Shown here piece after piece: positions 26,790 through 36,180 of a stretch of 64,000 bases of DNA. How positions within the stretch are numbered: the stretch's first letter is position 1; each line of letters begins with the position of its first letter. The stretch spans positions 2,914,001 to 2,978,000 of the forward strand of contig NZ_JAFBCB010000001.1 of NCBI RefSeq assembly GCF_016907455.1, in the 5' to 3' direction. The stretch comes from Brachybacterium muris (lineage in GTDB: Bacteria > Actinomycetota > Actinomycetes > Actinomycetales > Dermabacteraceae). Made by a program: the position numbers and the translations under genes. The notes beneath the pieces were generated by a model, which saw only the letters and a program-made list of their open reading frames with translations, searched no databases and had not been told where the DNA came from.

Positions 26790-28352
26790 ATGGTACGGAA
26801 GATCAGGGCGAAGCTGGTGCTCCAGCTGCGCGCAGAAGGTCTGTCGGGGCGAGCGATTTCGTCCTCGCAGGGCATGTCCCGCAAGTCCGTGAGGGCGGTG
26901 TTCGAGGCCGCTGACGCTGCAGGGATCGGGTGGGGCGATATCGCGGACGTCGCCGATGAGCAGGTGTATGCCCGGTTGTTCCCGGGCCGGGGCGAGCACG
27001 AGAGCGTGTTCGCACAGCCGGACTGGGAACAGGTCCATCGAGAGATGGCCAGGGTCGGCGTGACGCTGAAGCTGTTGCACGGCGAGTACTTCGACGCGAC
27101 CACGGCGGCTGGGGATCCGGCGATGGGGTATGACCGGTTTTGCCGCACCTACCAGCACCACGTCATGGTCACCGGTGCCGCTTCGAGAGTCGGTCACAAG
27201 GCCGGCCAGAGCGTGGAGGTCGACTGGTCCGGCCCCACGATGGAGCTGGCCGATCCGGTCACCGGCGAGGTCTCGAAGGTGTTCTTGTTCGTTGCCTGCC
27301 TGCCTTTTTCTCGTTACGCGTTCTGCTTCCCGGCGCTGGATATGCGCCAGGAGTCCTGGCTGCGAGCGCACGTAGCGATGTTCGAGGCGCTGGGCGGGAC
27401 GGTCCCGAGGATCGTTCCGGACAACCTCAAGACCGGTGTGGTGAAGCACCCCCGCGAGGGCGAGATCGTCCTGAACGATGCGTATCGCGAGATGGCAGCG
27501 CATTACTCGGCGGCGGTGCTCCCGGGGAGGGTGCGGAAACCGAAAGACAAGGCGAGCGTGGAGAACACCGTCGCGCACGTCGCGACCTGGGTCATCGCCG
27601 GGCTGCGGGATCAGCGATTCACGTCCCTGCCCGAACTTGCAGCCGCCATCGGGCAGCGGATGGAGGCCTATAACGCGGAGCCGTTCCAGAAGCGGCCCGG
27701 ATCCCGCGCCAGCGTGTTCGACGCGGAGGAGCGGCCGCTGCTGACGCCGCTGCCGGCGGTGCCCTACGAGATCTCGACATGGCACTACGGACGACGAGTG
27801 GGCAGGAACGGGCACGTCACGTTCGCGCGGAACTTCTACTCCGCGCCGTTCGCGCACATCGGCGCGAAGGTCGATCTGCGCATCACGGCCCGGACGCTGG
27901 AGATCTATCAGGGCAGCCAGCGACTGACCAGTCACCTGCTGCTCCCGGAGACCGCGAGCAATGAGTACCGCACCAACGACGCGGACCTACCTGCGGGCGA
28001 GCGTTTCCAGGCCTGGGACGCGCAGAGGGTGCGGGCGTGGGCAGATCGGGTCGGGCCGGCCACGGTGATCGTGATCCAGCGGATCTTCGAGTCCGTGCCG
28101 ATCGTGGAACAGGGCCTGGATCCCGCGTTGGCGGTGCTACGGCTCTCTCGCCGCTTCTCCGTAGATCGGGTCGAGGCGGCCTGCGCACTCGCGCTGACGG
28201 GACGGGTCCGTTCACCGCGCTATGCGCATCTGCACCCGATCTTGGCCACCGGGCAGGACAAGGTCGCCGCCCTGCGTCCACCCCGCGAGGAACCCGCGGA
28301 AGACGGCGGATACGTCCGTGGCGCCGACTACTACGCCGGAGGTGTCCGGTGA
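26790..28352 (+). CDS. istA: IS21-family transposase IstA (copy 2)
   Basis: 520-residue DDE transposase identical in sequence to the copy at 8333-9895 (D145, D211, E258). It is intact, so this copy may still be active. It starts 162 bp inside the element and overlaps istB by 4 bases. Confidence 0.95.
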   Translation: MVRKIRAKLVLQLRAEGLSGRAISSSQGMSRKSVRAVFEAADAAGIGWGDIADVADEQVYARLFPGRGEHESVFAQPDWEQVHREMARVGVTLKLLHGEYFDATTAAGDPAMGYDRFCRTYQHHVMVTGAASRVGHKAGQSVEVDWSGPTMELADPVTGEVSKVFLFVACLPFSRYAFCFPALDMRQESWLRAHVAMFEALGGTVPRIVPDNLKTGVVKHPREGEIVLNDAYREMAAHYSAAVLPGRVRKPKDKASVENTVAHVATWVIAGLRDQRFTSLPELAAAIGQRMEAYNAEPFQKRPGSRASVFDAEERPLLTPLPAVPYEISTWHYGRRVGRNGHVTFARNFYSAPFAHIGAKVDLRITARTLEIYQGSQRLTSHLLLPETASNEYRTNDADLPAGERFQAWDAQRVRAWADRVGPATVIVIQRIFESVPIVEQGLDPALAVLRLSRRFSVDRVEAACALALTGRVRSPRYAHLHPILATGQDKVAALRPPREEPAEDGGYVRGADYYAGGVR

Positions 28353-29095
28353 GCGTGATCGATAACGACACGAAGCGGAAGCTGCGCGAGATGGGCGCGA
28401 CCGCGCTGCTGGACGCGATCGATGCCCAGGATGAGGCTCACGTGCTGGGGATGTCGTTCCAGGAACGGCTCCAGCTGATCGTGGACGAGGCGCATTCCAT
28501 CTTCAATCATGGAAAGGTCGAGGGTCTGATCCGCCGGGCGGGGCTGCGTTATCCCGGAGCGGACCTGCGGCGGCTGGATCTGGTCGAGGAACGGGGACTG
28601 AACCGGAACGTGATCGCGCAACTGGCAACCTGCTCCTTCATCCAGCGGCAACAGAACGTGGTCTTCCAGGGCTTCACCGGCTCAGGGAAGTCCTACCTCG
28701 GCTGCGCGCTGGCGAAGCAGGCCTGCCAGCACCGGCTCCGAGCCCACTACATCCGAATGCCCGACCTCGAAGAGGCCTGGGCCCTGGCAAAGGACAAGCC
28801 GCAGGGCCAGACGAAGTTCCTGCGGAAGTACTCCACGTTCTCGCTGCTGGTGATCGACGAGTGGCTGCTGGACCATCCTGACGAGGGAATGCGTTCGATG
28901 CTGCTGGAACTGCTCGAGCGCCGCTATGACACCGGCTCGACCGTGTTCTGCACCCAGTACCCGAAGAAGGACTGGCACGCCCGGCTCGGTGGAGCAGTCC
29001 ACGCCGATGCGATCATGGACCGCATCGTGCACAACACAATCTGGATCGACACCGGCGACAGGAACATGCGAGAACACACCGCACTGCCCCAGTGA
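28349..29095 (+). CDS. istB: IstB-like helper ATPase (copy 2)
   Basis: 248-residue AAA+ ATPase identical to the copy at 7590-8336, with Walker A GFTGSGKS and Walker B LLVIDEW. GTG start overlaps the istA stop. Confidence 0.93.
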   Translation: MSVIDNDTKRKLREMGATALLDAIDAQDEAHVLGMSFQERLQLIVDEAHSIFNHGKVEGLIRRAGLRYPGADLRRLDLVEERGLNRNVIAQLATCSFIQRQQNVVFQGFTGSGKSYLGCALAKQACQHRLRAHYIRMPDLEEAWALAKDKPQGQTKFLRKYSTFSLLVIDEWLLDHPDEGMRSMLLELLERRYDTGSTVFCTQYPKKDWHARLGGAVHADAIMDRIVHNTIWIDTGDRNMREHTALPQ

Positions 29096-29228
29096 CCCGA
29101 TGCCGGCGGGAGCCAGTGGTCCCCACCGCGGCGGCTACTGGCCCCCGTCGGCACGATCGGCGGTCCCCAAGAGCAAGATTCGGTGGCTCCCACGACTACG
29201 AATACTCACCGGAGAGAGAAAACCGGAC

Positions 29229-30383
29229 ATGATCCGTACCGTCCCCCGCGGCACACACCGGGCACCCGGTGCTGCCGTCATCGATTACCGAGGCCTCACC
29301 GCACCCGTCGGCCGCGGCGTCGGAGGTGCTGCGCTCCTCAGCGCTGTCACGGCCACCGCAGCACTGCAAGGTGCCGAGTCGGCCCGCGCACAGGCTCCGG
29401 CCCCAGCCGCACTGGGCAGCATCACCGGTGCCACCGCAGCCGCACCTGTGGCCCTCCCGTCCATCGCTCCGGCCGCGCCGAACCAGTACGCGACCATCAA
29501 GCTCCGTCCGGGCTCGCGCGGCGCCGCCGTCGAGTACCTGCAGAGCGAGCTCAACGCCGCCGGGGCCTCGCTCCGCGTCGACGGCTCCTTCGGCCCCGCC
29601 ACCCGCAGCGCGGTGCGCTCGCTGCAGTCCGCTGCCGGCATCGGCGTGGACGCGGTCGTCGGCCCCAAGACCTGGGCGGCTCTCGCGAGCGACGTCCGGA
29701 TCTCCGGTGGCGCGGCGCCCGCCGGCCCGGTCACCACTGCCCCTGCCGCCACTTCGCAGCCCAAGCTGCGTCCGGGCAACCGGGGCGAGGCCGTGCGCAC
29801 CATGCAGTCGCTGCTGGTCGAGCGCGGTGCATCCATCCGCGTCGACGGCTCCTTCGGTCTCGCCACCACCAACGCCGTGCGTGCCCTGCAGTCCGCTGCC
29901 GGTATCGGTGTGGACGCCGTGGTGGGCCCGAAGACGTGGAACGCCCTGCGTTCCGATGTGCGCATCGGTGATGCCCCGGCTTCGCGCAGCGAGGGTCGCA
30001 GCCCGGCCCCCGCCCCGGCGTCGTCGTCCTTCAACGGCCAGGCCATCGTGGACGCGGCCCGATCGCAGGTGGGCACCCGCTACACCTGGGGCGGCTCCTC
30101 GCCGGCCACCGGGATGGACTGCTCCGGGCTGGTGTACCACGCGTACAACCAGGCCGGGGTCAACGTGCCTCGCAAGACCGCGAAGGGCTACACCTTCGGC
30201 GGCCGCATCATCTCGCAGTCCGAGGCGCAGCCCGGTGACCTGGTGGCCTTCACCAGCAACAACTACGGTCACATCGGGATCTATGCCGGCAACGGCCGGA
30301 TCATCGATGCCTCCAACTCGCGCGGGCGGGTCATGGAGCGCACCATCTGGAACGCCCCGCACGTGTTCGTCACCTACCGCTGA
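29229..30383 (+). CDS. Secreted NlpC/P60 peptidase with two peptidoglycan-binding domains
   Basis: 384-residue cell-wall hydrolase. A hydrophobic export segment spans residues 30-50, followed by an Ala/Pro-rich stretch. Two peptidoglycan-binding-1 domains (about 92-153 and 180-243) each contain VDGSFG and GPKTW; they are close repeats. The NlpC/P60 domain (270-384) has catalytic C298 (MDCSG) and H348 (GHIG), and should cleave D-Glu-Dpm type stem-peptide bonds. The ribosome binding site GGAGAGAG overlaps the target duplication of IS21 copy 2, so the coding region is intact but its natural promoter and leader are 2.6 kb away. Confidence 0.92.
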   Translation: MIRTVPRGTHRAPGAAVIDYRGLTAPVGRGVGGAALLSAVTATAALQGAESARAQAPAPAALGSITGATAAAPVALPSIAPAAPNQYATIKLRPGSRGAAVEYLQSELNAAGASLRVDGSFGPATRSAVRSLQSAAGIGVDAVVGPKTWAALASDVRISGGAAPAGPVTTAPAATSQPKLRPGNRGEAVRTMQSLLVERGASIRVDGSFGLATTNAVRALQSAAGIGVDAVVGPKTWNALRSDVRIGDAPASRSEGRSPAPAPASSSFNGQAIVDAARSQVGTRYTWGGSSPATGMDCSGLVYHAYNQAGVNVPRKTAKGYTFGGRIISQSEAQPGDLVAFTSNNYGHIGIYAGNGRIIDASNSRGRVMERTIWNAPHVFVTYR

Positions 30384-30457
30384 GCGGCGGCGACGACACC
30401 TGAGCACGGCGGCCTGCTCGACGCGAGAGCGTCATGGGAAGGAGCAGGGCGACGTGC

Positions 30458-30491
30458 AGGAGCCCGGTCGGGTCATCCCGGCCGGGCTCCT
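30458..30491 (+). terminator. Terminator after the NlpC/P60 gene
   Basis: A 15-bp stem (30458-30472 with 30477-30491, one T-G pair) with a TCAT loop lies 75 bp after the stop codon. Confidence 0.75.
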
Positions 30492-30602
30492 TCATGCCCA
30501 TGGAGACACCATGCCCTCCAAGACATCGGAGGTATCCCCGGAGTGCGGGTGTGACGTGGCAGACTGGGTCCGTCCACGATCCCGTCGCAGCCAGGAGTGA
30601 CC

Positions 30603-32012
30603 ATGCCCGATCCGCTCGCCCTCGTACCCCTGCCCCAGTCCGTCATCTACTCCCATGGGGTGTGGGAGACGACGGATCCGTGGGCCGGGCTGTCGATCGG
30701 GATCTCCGAGGACCTCCCCCGCACCGAGTACACCCTCTCGATCTCCCCCGCGGGCGCGAACCTCTCGGCCGGCAGTGAGGCCGCCCTGGCCGACGGTCGC
30801 AACACCTTCGCGCAGATCGTGGCCGGCAGTGGTGGCTCCATCCCCTGCGTGTCCATCGTGGACAGCCCCAAGTACGCCTGGCGCGGTATGCACCTGGACG
30901 TCTCCCGGCACTTCTTCACCGTGCAGGAGGTGGAGACCATGATCGACGCGATGGCGCTGCACCGTCTCAACGTGCTGCATCTGCACCTGACCGACGACCA
31001 GGGCTGGCGCGTGGAGATCAAGGGCTACCCCAAGCTCACCGAGGTGGGCGCCTGGCGGGACCAGTCCCTGGTGGGCCACATGGGCGAGGACGAGGCGAGC
31101 TGGACCTACGACGGGGTCCGCCACGGTGGCTTCTACACCCAGGACGATCTACGGGGCCTGGTGGAGTACGGCCAGAAGCGCGGTGTGATGATCGTGCCCG
31201 AGGTGGACCTGCCCGGGCACATGCAGGCCGTGGTGGCCTCCTACCCGGAGCTCGGCAACAACCCCAGCCAGCAGATCGGTGTGCGTGAGGTGTGGGGCAT
31301 CTCGGACCATGTCCTCGGTGTCTCCGACCAGGTCTTCGAGTTCCTCCGCGACGTGCTCACCCAGGTGGCCGACATCTTCCCCGCCCCCTTCTTCCACATC
31401 GGCGGCGACGAGTGCCCGCGGGTGGAATGGGAGCGCTCCACCGAGGCCCGCGCCCGGATGACGGAGTGGGGCTACACCCGGGTCTCGGAGATCCAGGGCC
31501 GCTTCACCCAGTTCGCCTACGACGTGCTCACCGAGAAGGGCAAGCGTGTGATCGGTTGGGACGAGGTGCTGGAGACGCACCTGCCCGACGACATGGTGAT
31601 CATGAACTGGCGCCACGGCAACGGCGTGAAGACCTCCACCGAGCGCGGCTTCCAGACGGTCATCGCCAACAACGAGCACCTCTACTTCGACCACTACCAG
31701 GCCAAGAGCGAGGGTGAGCCGCTGGCGATCGGTGGCCACACCTCGATCAAGGACGTGTACACCGCCGACTACTCCCCCAAGAAGCTCACCGAGGACGAGC
31801 AGAAGCTCGTGATCGGCATGCAGGGGCAGCTGTGGACGGAGTACATCCCCACCCTCGAGCACCTGCAGTACATGGCGTTCCCCCGCATGTGCGCTGTCGC
31901 CGAGCGCGCCTGGGGCTCCCCTGAGCAGAGCTGGGAGGAGTTCGAGGAGCGCCTGCGGGGTCACCTGCCGCGACTGGACGCCTTCGGCATCCGGTACCGC
32001 CCGCTGGACTGA
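30603..32012 (+). CDS. Beta-N-acetylhexosaminidase (GH20)
   Basis: 469-residue glycoside hydrolase family 20 enzyme removing terminal GlcNAc/GalNAc residues by substrate-assisted catalysis. The catalytic pair is D269-E270 in HIGGDECPR; HLHLTDDQGWR is the conserved barrel strand. No signal peptide is seen, so it is probably cytoplasmic and acts on imported or recycled amino-sugar oligosaccharides. The ATG is preceded by AGGAG; a GTG two codons earlier overlaps the site and is less likely. The LytR_C gene follows after 1 bp. Confidence 0.92.
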   Translation: MPDPLALVPLPQSVIYSHGVWETTDPWAGLSIGISEDLPRTEYTLSISPAGANLSAGSEAALADGRNTFAQIVAGSGGSIPCVSIVDSPKYAWRGMHLDVSRHFFTVQEVETMIDAMALHRLNVLHLHLTDDQGWRVEIKGYPKLTEVGAWRDQSLVGHMGEDEASWTYDGVRHGGFYTQDDLRGLVEYGQKRGVMIVPEVDLPGHMQAVVASYPELGNNPSQQIGVREVWGISDHVLGVSDQVFEFLRDVLTQVADIFPAPFFHIGGDECPRVEWERSTEARARMTEWGYTRVSEIQGRFTQFAYDVLTEKGKRVIGWDEVLETHLPDDMVIMNWRHGNGVKTSTERGFQTVIANNEHLYFDHYQAKSEGEPLAIGGHTSIKDVYTADYSPKKLTEDEQKLVIGMQGQLWTEYIPTLEHLQYMAFPRMCAVAERAWGSPEQSWEEFEERLRGHLPRLDAFGIRYRPLD

Positions 32013-32013
32013 C

Positions 32014-32610
32014 ATGCCCGAGCGCGAGGTACATCCGTACGGGCGTTCTGCCGACGACGTCCGTCGCCGCTCCCTGCGGACCAGCCGGACCCGCAGGCTG
32101 CGCATCACCCAGTTGGTGGTGTTCGCGGTCCTGATGGTCACGCTGGTGGCGATCGGTGCGTACGCCCTGCAGGAGCTGCGCGACCCACCGCCGGAGCCCG
32201 GGGTCATCGAGCAGAAGACCTTCCGCTCGGCCGGCGCGGAGCTCGCCTGCCCTGAGCCGGGGGCAGCGCCGCTGCCCCCGGCCGAGGTGCAGGTGCGGGT
32301 GCTGAACGGCACCGGGCGCAGCGGGTTCGCAGGCTCGATCTCCGAGGAGCTGGCCGAGCGGGGCTACGTCATGGGGGATCCGGGCAACACCACTCAGGCC
32401 AGCGGTCCGGCGATCATCGTGCACGGTCCCGACGGGTACCTGGCGGCGCAGTCGCTCTTGGCACAGGTGCCCGGGGCACAGCTGAGGATGGAGCAGCGCG
32501 AAGGCGTCGCGGTGGACCTGCTGCTGGGCGATGGCTTCCCGGGCCTTGCGGCGCCTGAGGCGGCCCAGCAGGTGCTCGACCAGCCCGTCCAATCGCCCGA
32601 GGGCTGCTGA
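32014..32610 (+). CDS. LytR_C-domain membrane protein
   Basis: 198-residue protein with a basic cytoplasmic N-terminus, one transmembrane helix (about 33-53) and an extracytoplasmic LytR C-terminal domain containing VRVLNGTGRSGFAG (about 93-106). Such domains usually follow LytR-CpsA-Psr ligase domains or occur alone at the cell envelope; the ligase part is absent here. It begins 1 bp after the GH20 stop, so it is translationally coupled to it. Confidence 0.82.
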   Translation: MPEREVHPYGRSADDVRRRSLRTSRTRRLRITQLVVFAVLMVTLVAIGAYALQELRDPPPEPGVIEQKTFRSAGAELACPEPGAAPLPPAEVQVRVLNGTGRSGFAGSISEELAERGYVMGDPGNTTQASGPAIIVHGPDGYLAAQSLLAQVPGAQLRMEQREGVAVDLLLGDGFPGLAAPEAAQQVLDQPVQSPEGC

Positions 32611-32633
32611 GACGTCCGTGGGCCGCTGGGCCG

Positions 32634-34580
32634 TCAGTCCTCCCAGTCGCGGCGATCCAGCTCCATCCTCGAGCCGATCCACAGCGAGATCACCCCGGCG
32701 AACATCAGCAGCAGCACCACGGTGCCGAACACCACCGAGGTCGAGCGGGACGCGGGCAGCAGACCGGCCAGCAGGCTGTTGATCCCGCTGGGGTCCGTTC
32801 GTGGCTCCCCGCCCCCGGCCACCGCCGGATCCACCTCGATGGTCAGGGACGCCTGGGTGGGGATGCCCTGACTGTCCCACACCACGTAGATGATCGGCGA
32901 GGTACGGCCCACGAATCCTTCCTCCGGGGTGAAGGTGATCGAGCCGTTCTGCGCCACGCTGTACTCGCCCTCCGAGGGCACCACCAGGCGCTCCCCGGTC
33001 CCGTCCCACAGGTCGGCCAGGTTCGTGGCCTGCATGGATCGGATCTTCAACGAGGAGGGCACCAGCGCCTGGGATCCGCTGCCGGCGGTGTCGTTGGCCA
33101 GCACGTCCACCGTGATCGCTGCTCCCGGCGCTGTGCGCTCCTCGTCATCGCGAAGGGTGGCGATGGTCGGGGACACCACCGCGGTCAGGGCGGCGTCGAC
33201 GGGGTTGTCGGCGTACACCCCGCTGCCGATGATGCCCACCGGGGTGGACTCCCCCCGGAACGAGGCGTCCGGGGTCATGGTGATGGTGCGGGACTCCTCC
33301 TCGATCCTCCAGGTCCCTTCCCCCGGCTGGCGCAGTGCGAGGCCGTTGCCGGAGATGATCGCGTCCTCGGAGAGCGGCTCGGGATCGAATCGGATCGAGT
33401 CGGCGCGCACGTCGCGCACACCCACGGAGAGGTCGAAGACCAGGGTCTCGCCCGGCAGGGCCGCCTGGGTGCGGTCCACCAGCAGCGGGTAGGAGGGGCT
33501 GAGCAGCGCGGGAGCGGCCTCCGCGCCCTCGCCGTCGCCGCCTCGCACCCCCATCGCTGCTGCCTGGTCCACCAGCGGGCTCTCCGGGGAGAAGCGCACG
33601 GTGGCGGAGTCGCGGTCCAGGGTCCAGGTGCCCTGCCCGGGCACCACCACCTCGGTATCGGAGACCACCTCGGCGGCGTCCCCCGGCGGGGGCATGAGGG
33701 CCAGGGTGGAGGGGTCCACGTGCTGCTGGGCCTCGCCCACCGAGTAGACGATGTCCTCACCGAAGGGTGCGGAGTGGTACAGGTCGGAGATGACCGGGAC
33801 GGTCACGGCGACCCGGCCCGAGGAGAGCGGTCCCCCCTCCTCGTCCACCACGAGGTACGTCACCGGGTCGGGCTGGCGGCCCAGCCGTGTGCCGGAGGGT
33901 TCGTAGGTGACGGTCGCATCATCAGCGGAGGCGACCCAACGTCCCTGCTCGGGGATGTACAGGCTGCTGCCGTCCTGGGTCTTCGCCGAGCCCGCCGGAA
34001 GGGCGTCGAGCTGCAGCTGGATCCTGCCTCCCTCGGGCACCAGTTCGTCGGGGGTCAGCTCCACAGGTTCGCCGGCGGAGCCGCGCCCCTCGGTGTCGGT
34101 GGACGCCAGCACCACCGGGGTGAGGGTGACCGGTTCCGAGCGGTGGCCGTGGATGCTCTCGATCGTGAGCGCGATGGGCAGCTCACCGCCCACGACGCCG
34201 GGGGCTGGGGTGAAGACGATGTCACGGCCCACGATCCCCCAGGTGCCCTCGTCCTGGATGGTGAGGGTGTCGCCGTCCTCCCCCAGGGTCATCCGGGACG
34301 CCTGCTCGGCGGGGAGCTCCGCAGGGATCTCGAGGCGTGCGGTGCCGTGGTCGAGCTCCGTCTGGGTGGCGTCCTCCAGCAGGGAGTCCAGGGGGACCGC
34401 CGTGGCCGAGCCCGGTGCGATGGGCAACGTGGTGGACTCCAGCGGGACCTCGAAGGGGCCGTCCTCGCCGATGGCCCCGGCCGGGGCAGCGACCCCGGTC
34501 ACGAGCAGGGCGGTCGTCAGCAGCGTGGCGGCCCGCAGGGGCAGGGCGCCACGGCTCCTGGGTGACCTGGGATCCCGCAT
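32634..34580 (-). CDS. Large surface protein with CshA-type fibril-like repeats and C-terminal anchor
   Basis: 648-residue exported protein: signal peptide (about residues 10-38, ending AGA), an extracellular region of tandem repeats, and a C-terminal transmembrane helix (about 617-640) with a short charged tail. Repeats carry the pattern ITFTPxxGFVGxxxPIxYVVxDxxG, recalling CshA-type fibril repeats of adhesins. No LPxTG sorting signal is seen; anchoring is by the helix. TACGCT ends 6 nt before the ATG at 34580 without a ribosome binding site, suggesting a leaderless mRNA. Adhesion or cell-surface structure is an inference. Confidence 0.7.
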   Translation of the reverse strand: MRDPRSPRSRGALPLRAATLLTTALLVTGVAAPAGAIGEDGPFEVPLESTTLPIAPGSATAVPLDSLLEDATQTELDHGTARLEIPAELPAEQASRMTLGEDGDTLTIQDEGTWGIVGRDIVFTPAPGVVGGELPIALTIESIHGHRSEPVTLTPVVLASTDTEGRGSAGEPVELTPDELVPEGGRIQLQLDALPAGSAKTQDGSSLYIPEQGRWVASADDATVTYEPSGTRLGRQPDPVTYLVVDEEGGPLSSGRVAVTVPVISDLYHSAPFGEDIVYSVGEAQQHVDPSTLALMPPPGDAAEVVSDTEVVVPGQGTWTLDRDSATVRFSPESPLVDQAAAMGVRGGDGEGAEAAPALLSPSYPLLVDRTQAALPGETLVFDLSVGVRDVRADSIRFDPEPLSEDAIISGNGLALRQPGEGTWRIEEESRTITMTPDASFRGESTPVGIIGSGVYADNPVDAALTAVVSPTIATLRDDEERTAPGAAITVDVLANDTAGSGSQALVPSSLKIRSMQATNLADLWDGTGERLVVPSEGEYSVAQNGSITFTPEEGFVGRTSPIIYVVWDSQGIPTQASLTIEVDPAVAGGGEPRTDPSGINSLLAGLLPASRSTSVVFGTVVLLLMFAGVISLWIGSRMELDRRDWED

Positions 34581-34659
34581 CCGGCAAGCGTAGCAAGTAG
34601 GGTCCTTCACGCTGCGGGCAGGCAGGTCGGGCACCAGGGGCAGGCCCTACAGTGGCCCC

Positions 34660-36180
34660 ATGGATGACAGCGGCACCATGGAAGAGCACGGCTCACCTGC
34701 TTCGGACCACGACCTCGATCTGACCGCGCTGCCTCCGTTGGGCGAGGTGCTCGATGGGCTCACCGGGCATGTCGCGGCATGGATGCACACGCAGCGCTGG
34801 TACGCGCACAAGGGCACCGGTGTGCCCCGCGTGCAGCTGCGTGGCTGGGCGCCTCTGCGCATCGCCTCCGACCACCTGGTGGTGGCCACCGTGATGGGTG
34901 CGGCGATCGGCACGGGCGATCCGGGGAACGAGTCGGCGGGCATCTCAGCGCGTGCTGAGGCGCTGTACCAGGTTCCGCTGGTGCTGCGTCGACCCGACGG
35001 TGTCGAGGCCCCTGAGGAGGGTGCGGAGATCGGTGTGCTGGCCGTACCGGGCGGCCCGCTGCGGGTGGACGACGCCACCAAGGACCTGGATGGCCGCGCT
35101 GCCCTGGTCGCCCTGATCGCCGCAGGTGCCGGTGCAGCCGGACCGGACCTGCGGCTCTCCGCGACTGCCCTCCACCCCTCCGGTGCGGAGGGAACCTCCC
35201 CCCTGCCCGTCGGTCCCGGAGCACGATCCCGGCTGCTGTCCGGCGAGCAGTCCAACACCTCGATGATCTTCGAGGCCGACGATGCCCGACCGGTGATCGT
35301 GAAGCTGTTCCGGGTGCTGCAGGACGGGCAGAACCCCGACGTGGTGCTGCAGGCGGCCCTCACCGCGGCCGGCTCCACGCGGGTGCCGCCCGTGGTGGGT
35401 GAGGCGCACCTGGCGCTGGGAGAGCTGCGTGCCCATGCCCTGTTCGCCCAGGAGTTCCTGCCGGATGTGGAGGACGCCTGGCGCACTGCCCTGCGGGAGG
35501 CCGTTGACGGGGAGGACTTCTCGGCCGCTACCCGCCGTCTGGGCGCCACCCTCGCGGAGGTGCACCGCGACCTCGCCGCTGCACTGGGCACCGTGCGCAC
35601 CGATCAGGAGCTCGCCACGGCGATGGTGGACCAGATGCGGGAGCGCCTGGACGAGGTGTCCTCGCAGGTGCCTGCAGTGCAGCAGCACCGGTCCACCCTC
35701 GAGGCCCTGCAGCGCCGGGCACTCGAGGCGGCGTGGCCGGCGATGCAGCGCATCCACGGCGACCTCCACCTGGGGCAGGTGCTGGCAGCGCCTGGTCGTG
35801 GCTGGGTGCTGCTGGACTTCGAGGGTGAGCCGCTGCGTCCTCTCGCCCAGCGGTCCCGGCCGGACTCCCCCTTGCGGGACGTGGCCGGCATGCTGCGCAG
35901 CCTGGACTACGCCGCTGGTGCCGTCGCCCTCGAGCACGGGCGCGACGTGACCGACTGGTCGGGCAGGGCCCGCGAGGCATTCCTCGCCGGGTACACGCAG
36001 GGCGCCGGGATCCCGGCGGAGGACCCGTCGCTGCGGGTGCTGCTGGCCGCGTTCGAGGCCGACAAGGCCGTGTACGAGGCGCTGTACGAGGCACGGAACC
36101 GGCCCGACTGGCTGCCCATCCCCATGGGGGCGCTGGAGCGGATCAGTGCAGCGGCCGCGGGGGCGGGGTCAGCGGGCTGA
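34660..36180 (+). CDS. mak: Maltokinase-like kinase (Mak/Pep2)
   Basis: 506-residue kinase expected to make maltose-1-phosphate from maltose and ATP, feeding the GlgE alpha-glucan pathway. Motifs of the actinobacterial family: GEQSNTS (195-201), K215 in IVKLF, HGDLHLGQ (366-373, catalytic loop) and DFEGEP (386-391, metal-binding). In many species mak lies beside treS or glgE/glgB; neither is in this window. TACAGT ends 6 nt before the ATG, suggesting a leaderless mRNA. The 3' end overlaps the convergent small gene by 38 bp. Confidence 0.87.
   Translation: MDDSGTMEEHGSPASDHDLDLTALPPLGEVLDGLTGHVAAWMHTQRWYAHKGTGVPRVQLRGWAPLRIASDHLVVATVMGAAIGTGDPGNESAGISARAEALYQVPLVLRRPDGVEAPEEGAEIGVLAVPGGPLRVDDATKDLDGRAALVALIAAGAGAAGPDLRLSATALHPSGAEGTSPLPVGPGARSRLLSGEQSNTSMIFEADDARPVIVKLFRVLQDGQNPDVVLQAALTAAGSTRVPPVVGEAHLALGELRAHALFAQEFLPDVEDAWRTALREAVDGEDFSAATRRLGATLAEVHRDLAAALGTVRTDQELATAMVDQMRERLDEVSSQVPAVQQHRSTLEALQRRALEAAWPAMQRIHGDLHLGQVLAAPGRGWVLLDFEGEPLRPLAQRSRPDSPLRDVAGMLRSLDYAAGAVALEHGRDVTDWSGRAREAFLAGYTQGAGIPAEDPSLRVLLAAFEADKAVYEALYEARNRPDWLPIPMGALERISAAAAGAGSAG

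Larger units (their letters stand above)
26628..29208 (+). mobile_element. IS21-family insertion sequence, copy 2
   Basis: 2581-bp element, same length and same encoded proteins as copy 1 but on the plus strand, with ends TGAATATTCG and CGAATACTCA. The 6-bp target duplication is CCGGAG (26622-26627 and 29209-29214). The insertion point lies 14 bp upstream of the NlpC/P60 start codon, separating that gene's leader from its ribosome binding site. Any transcription of the gene now depends on reading through from, or outward promotion by, the element. Confidence 0.95.
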
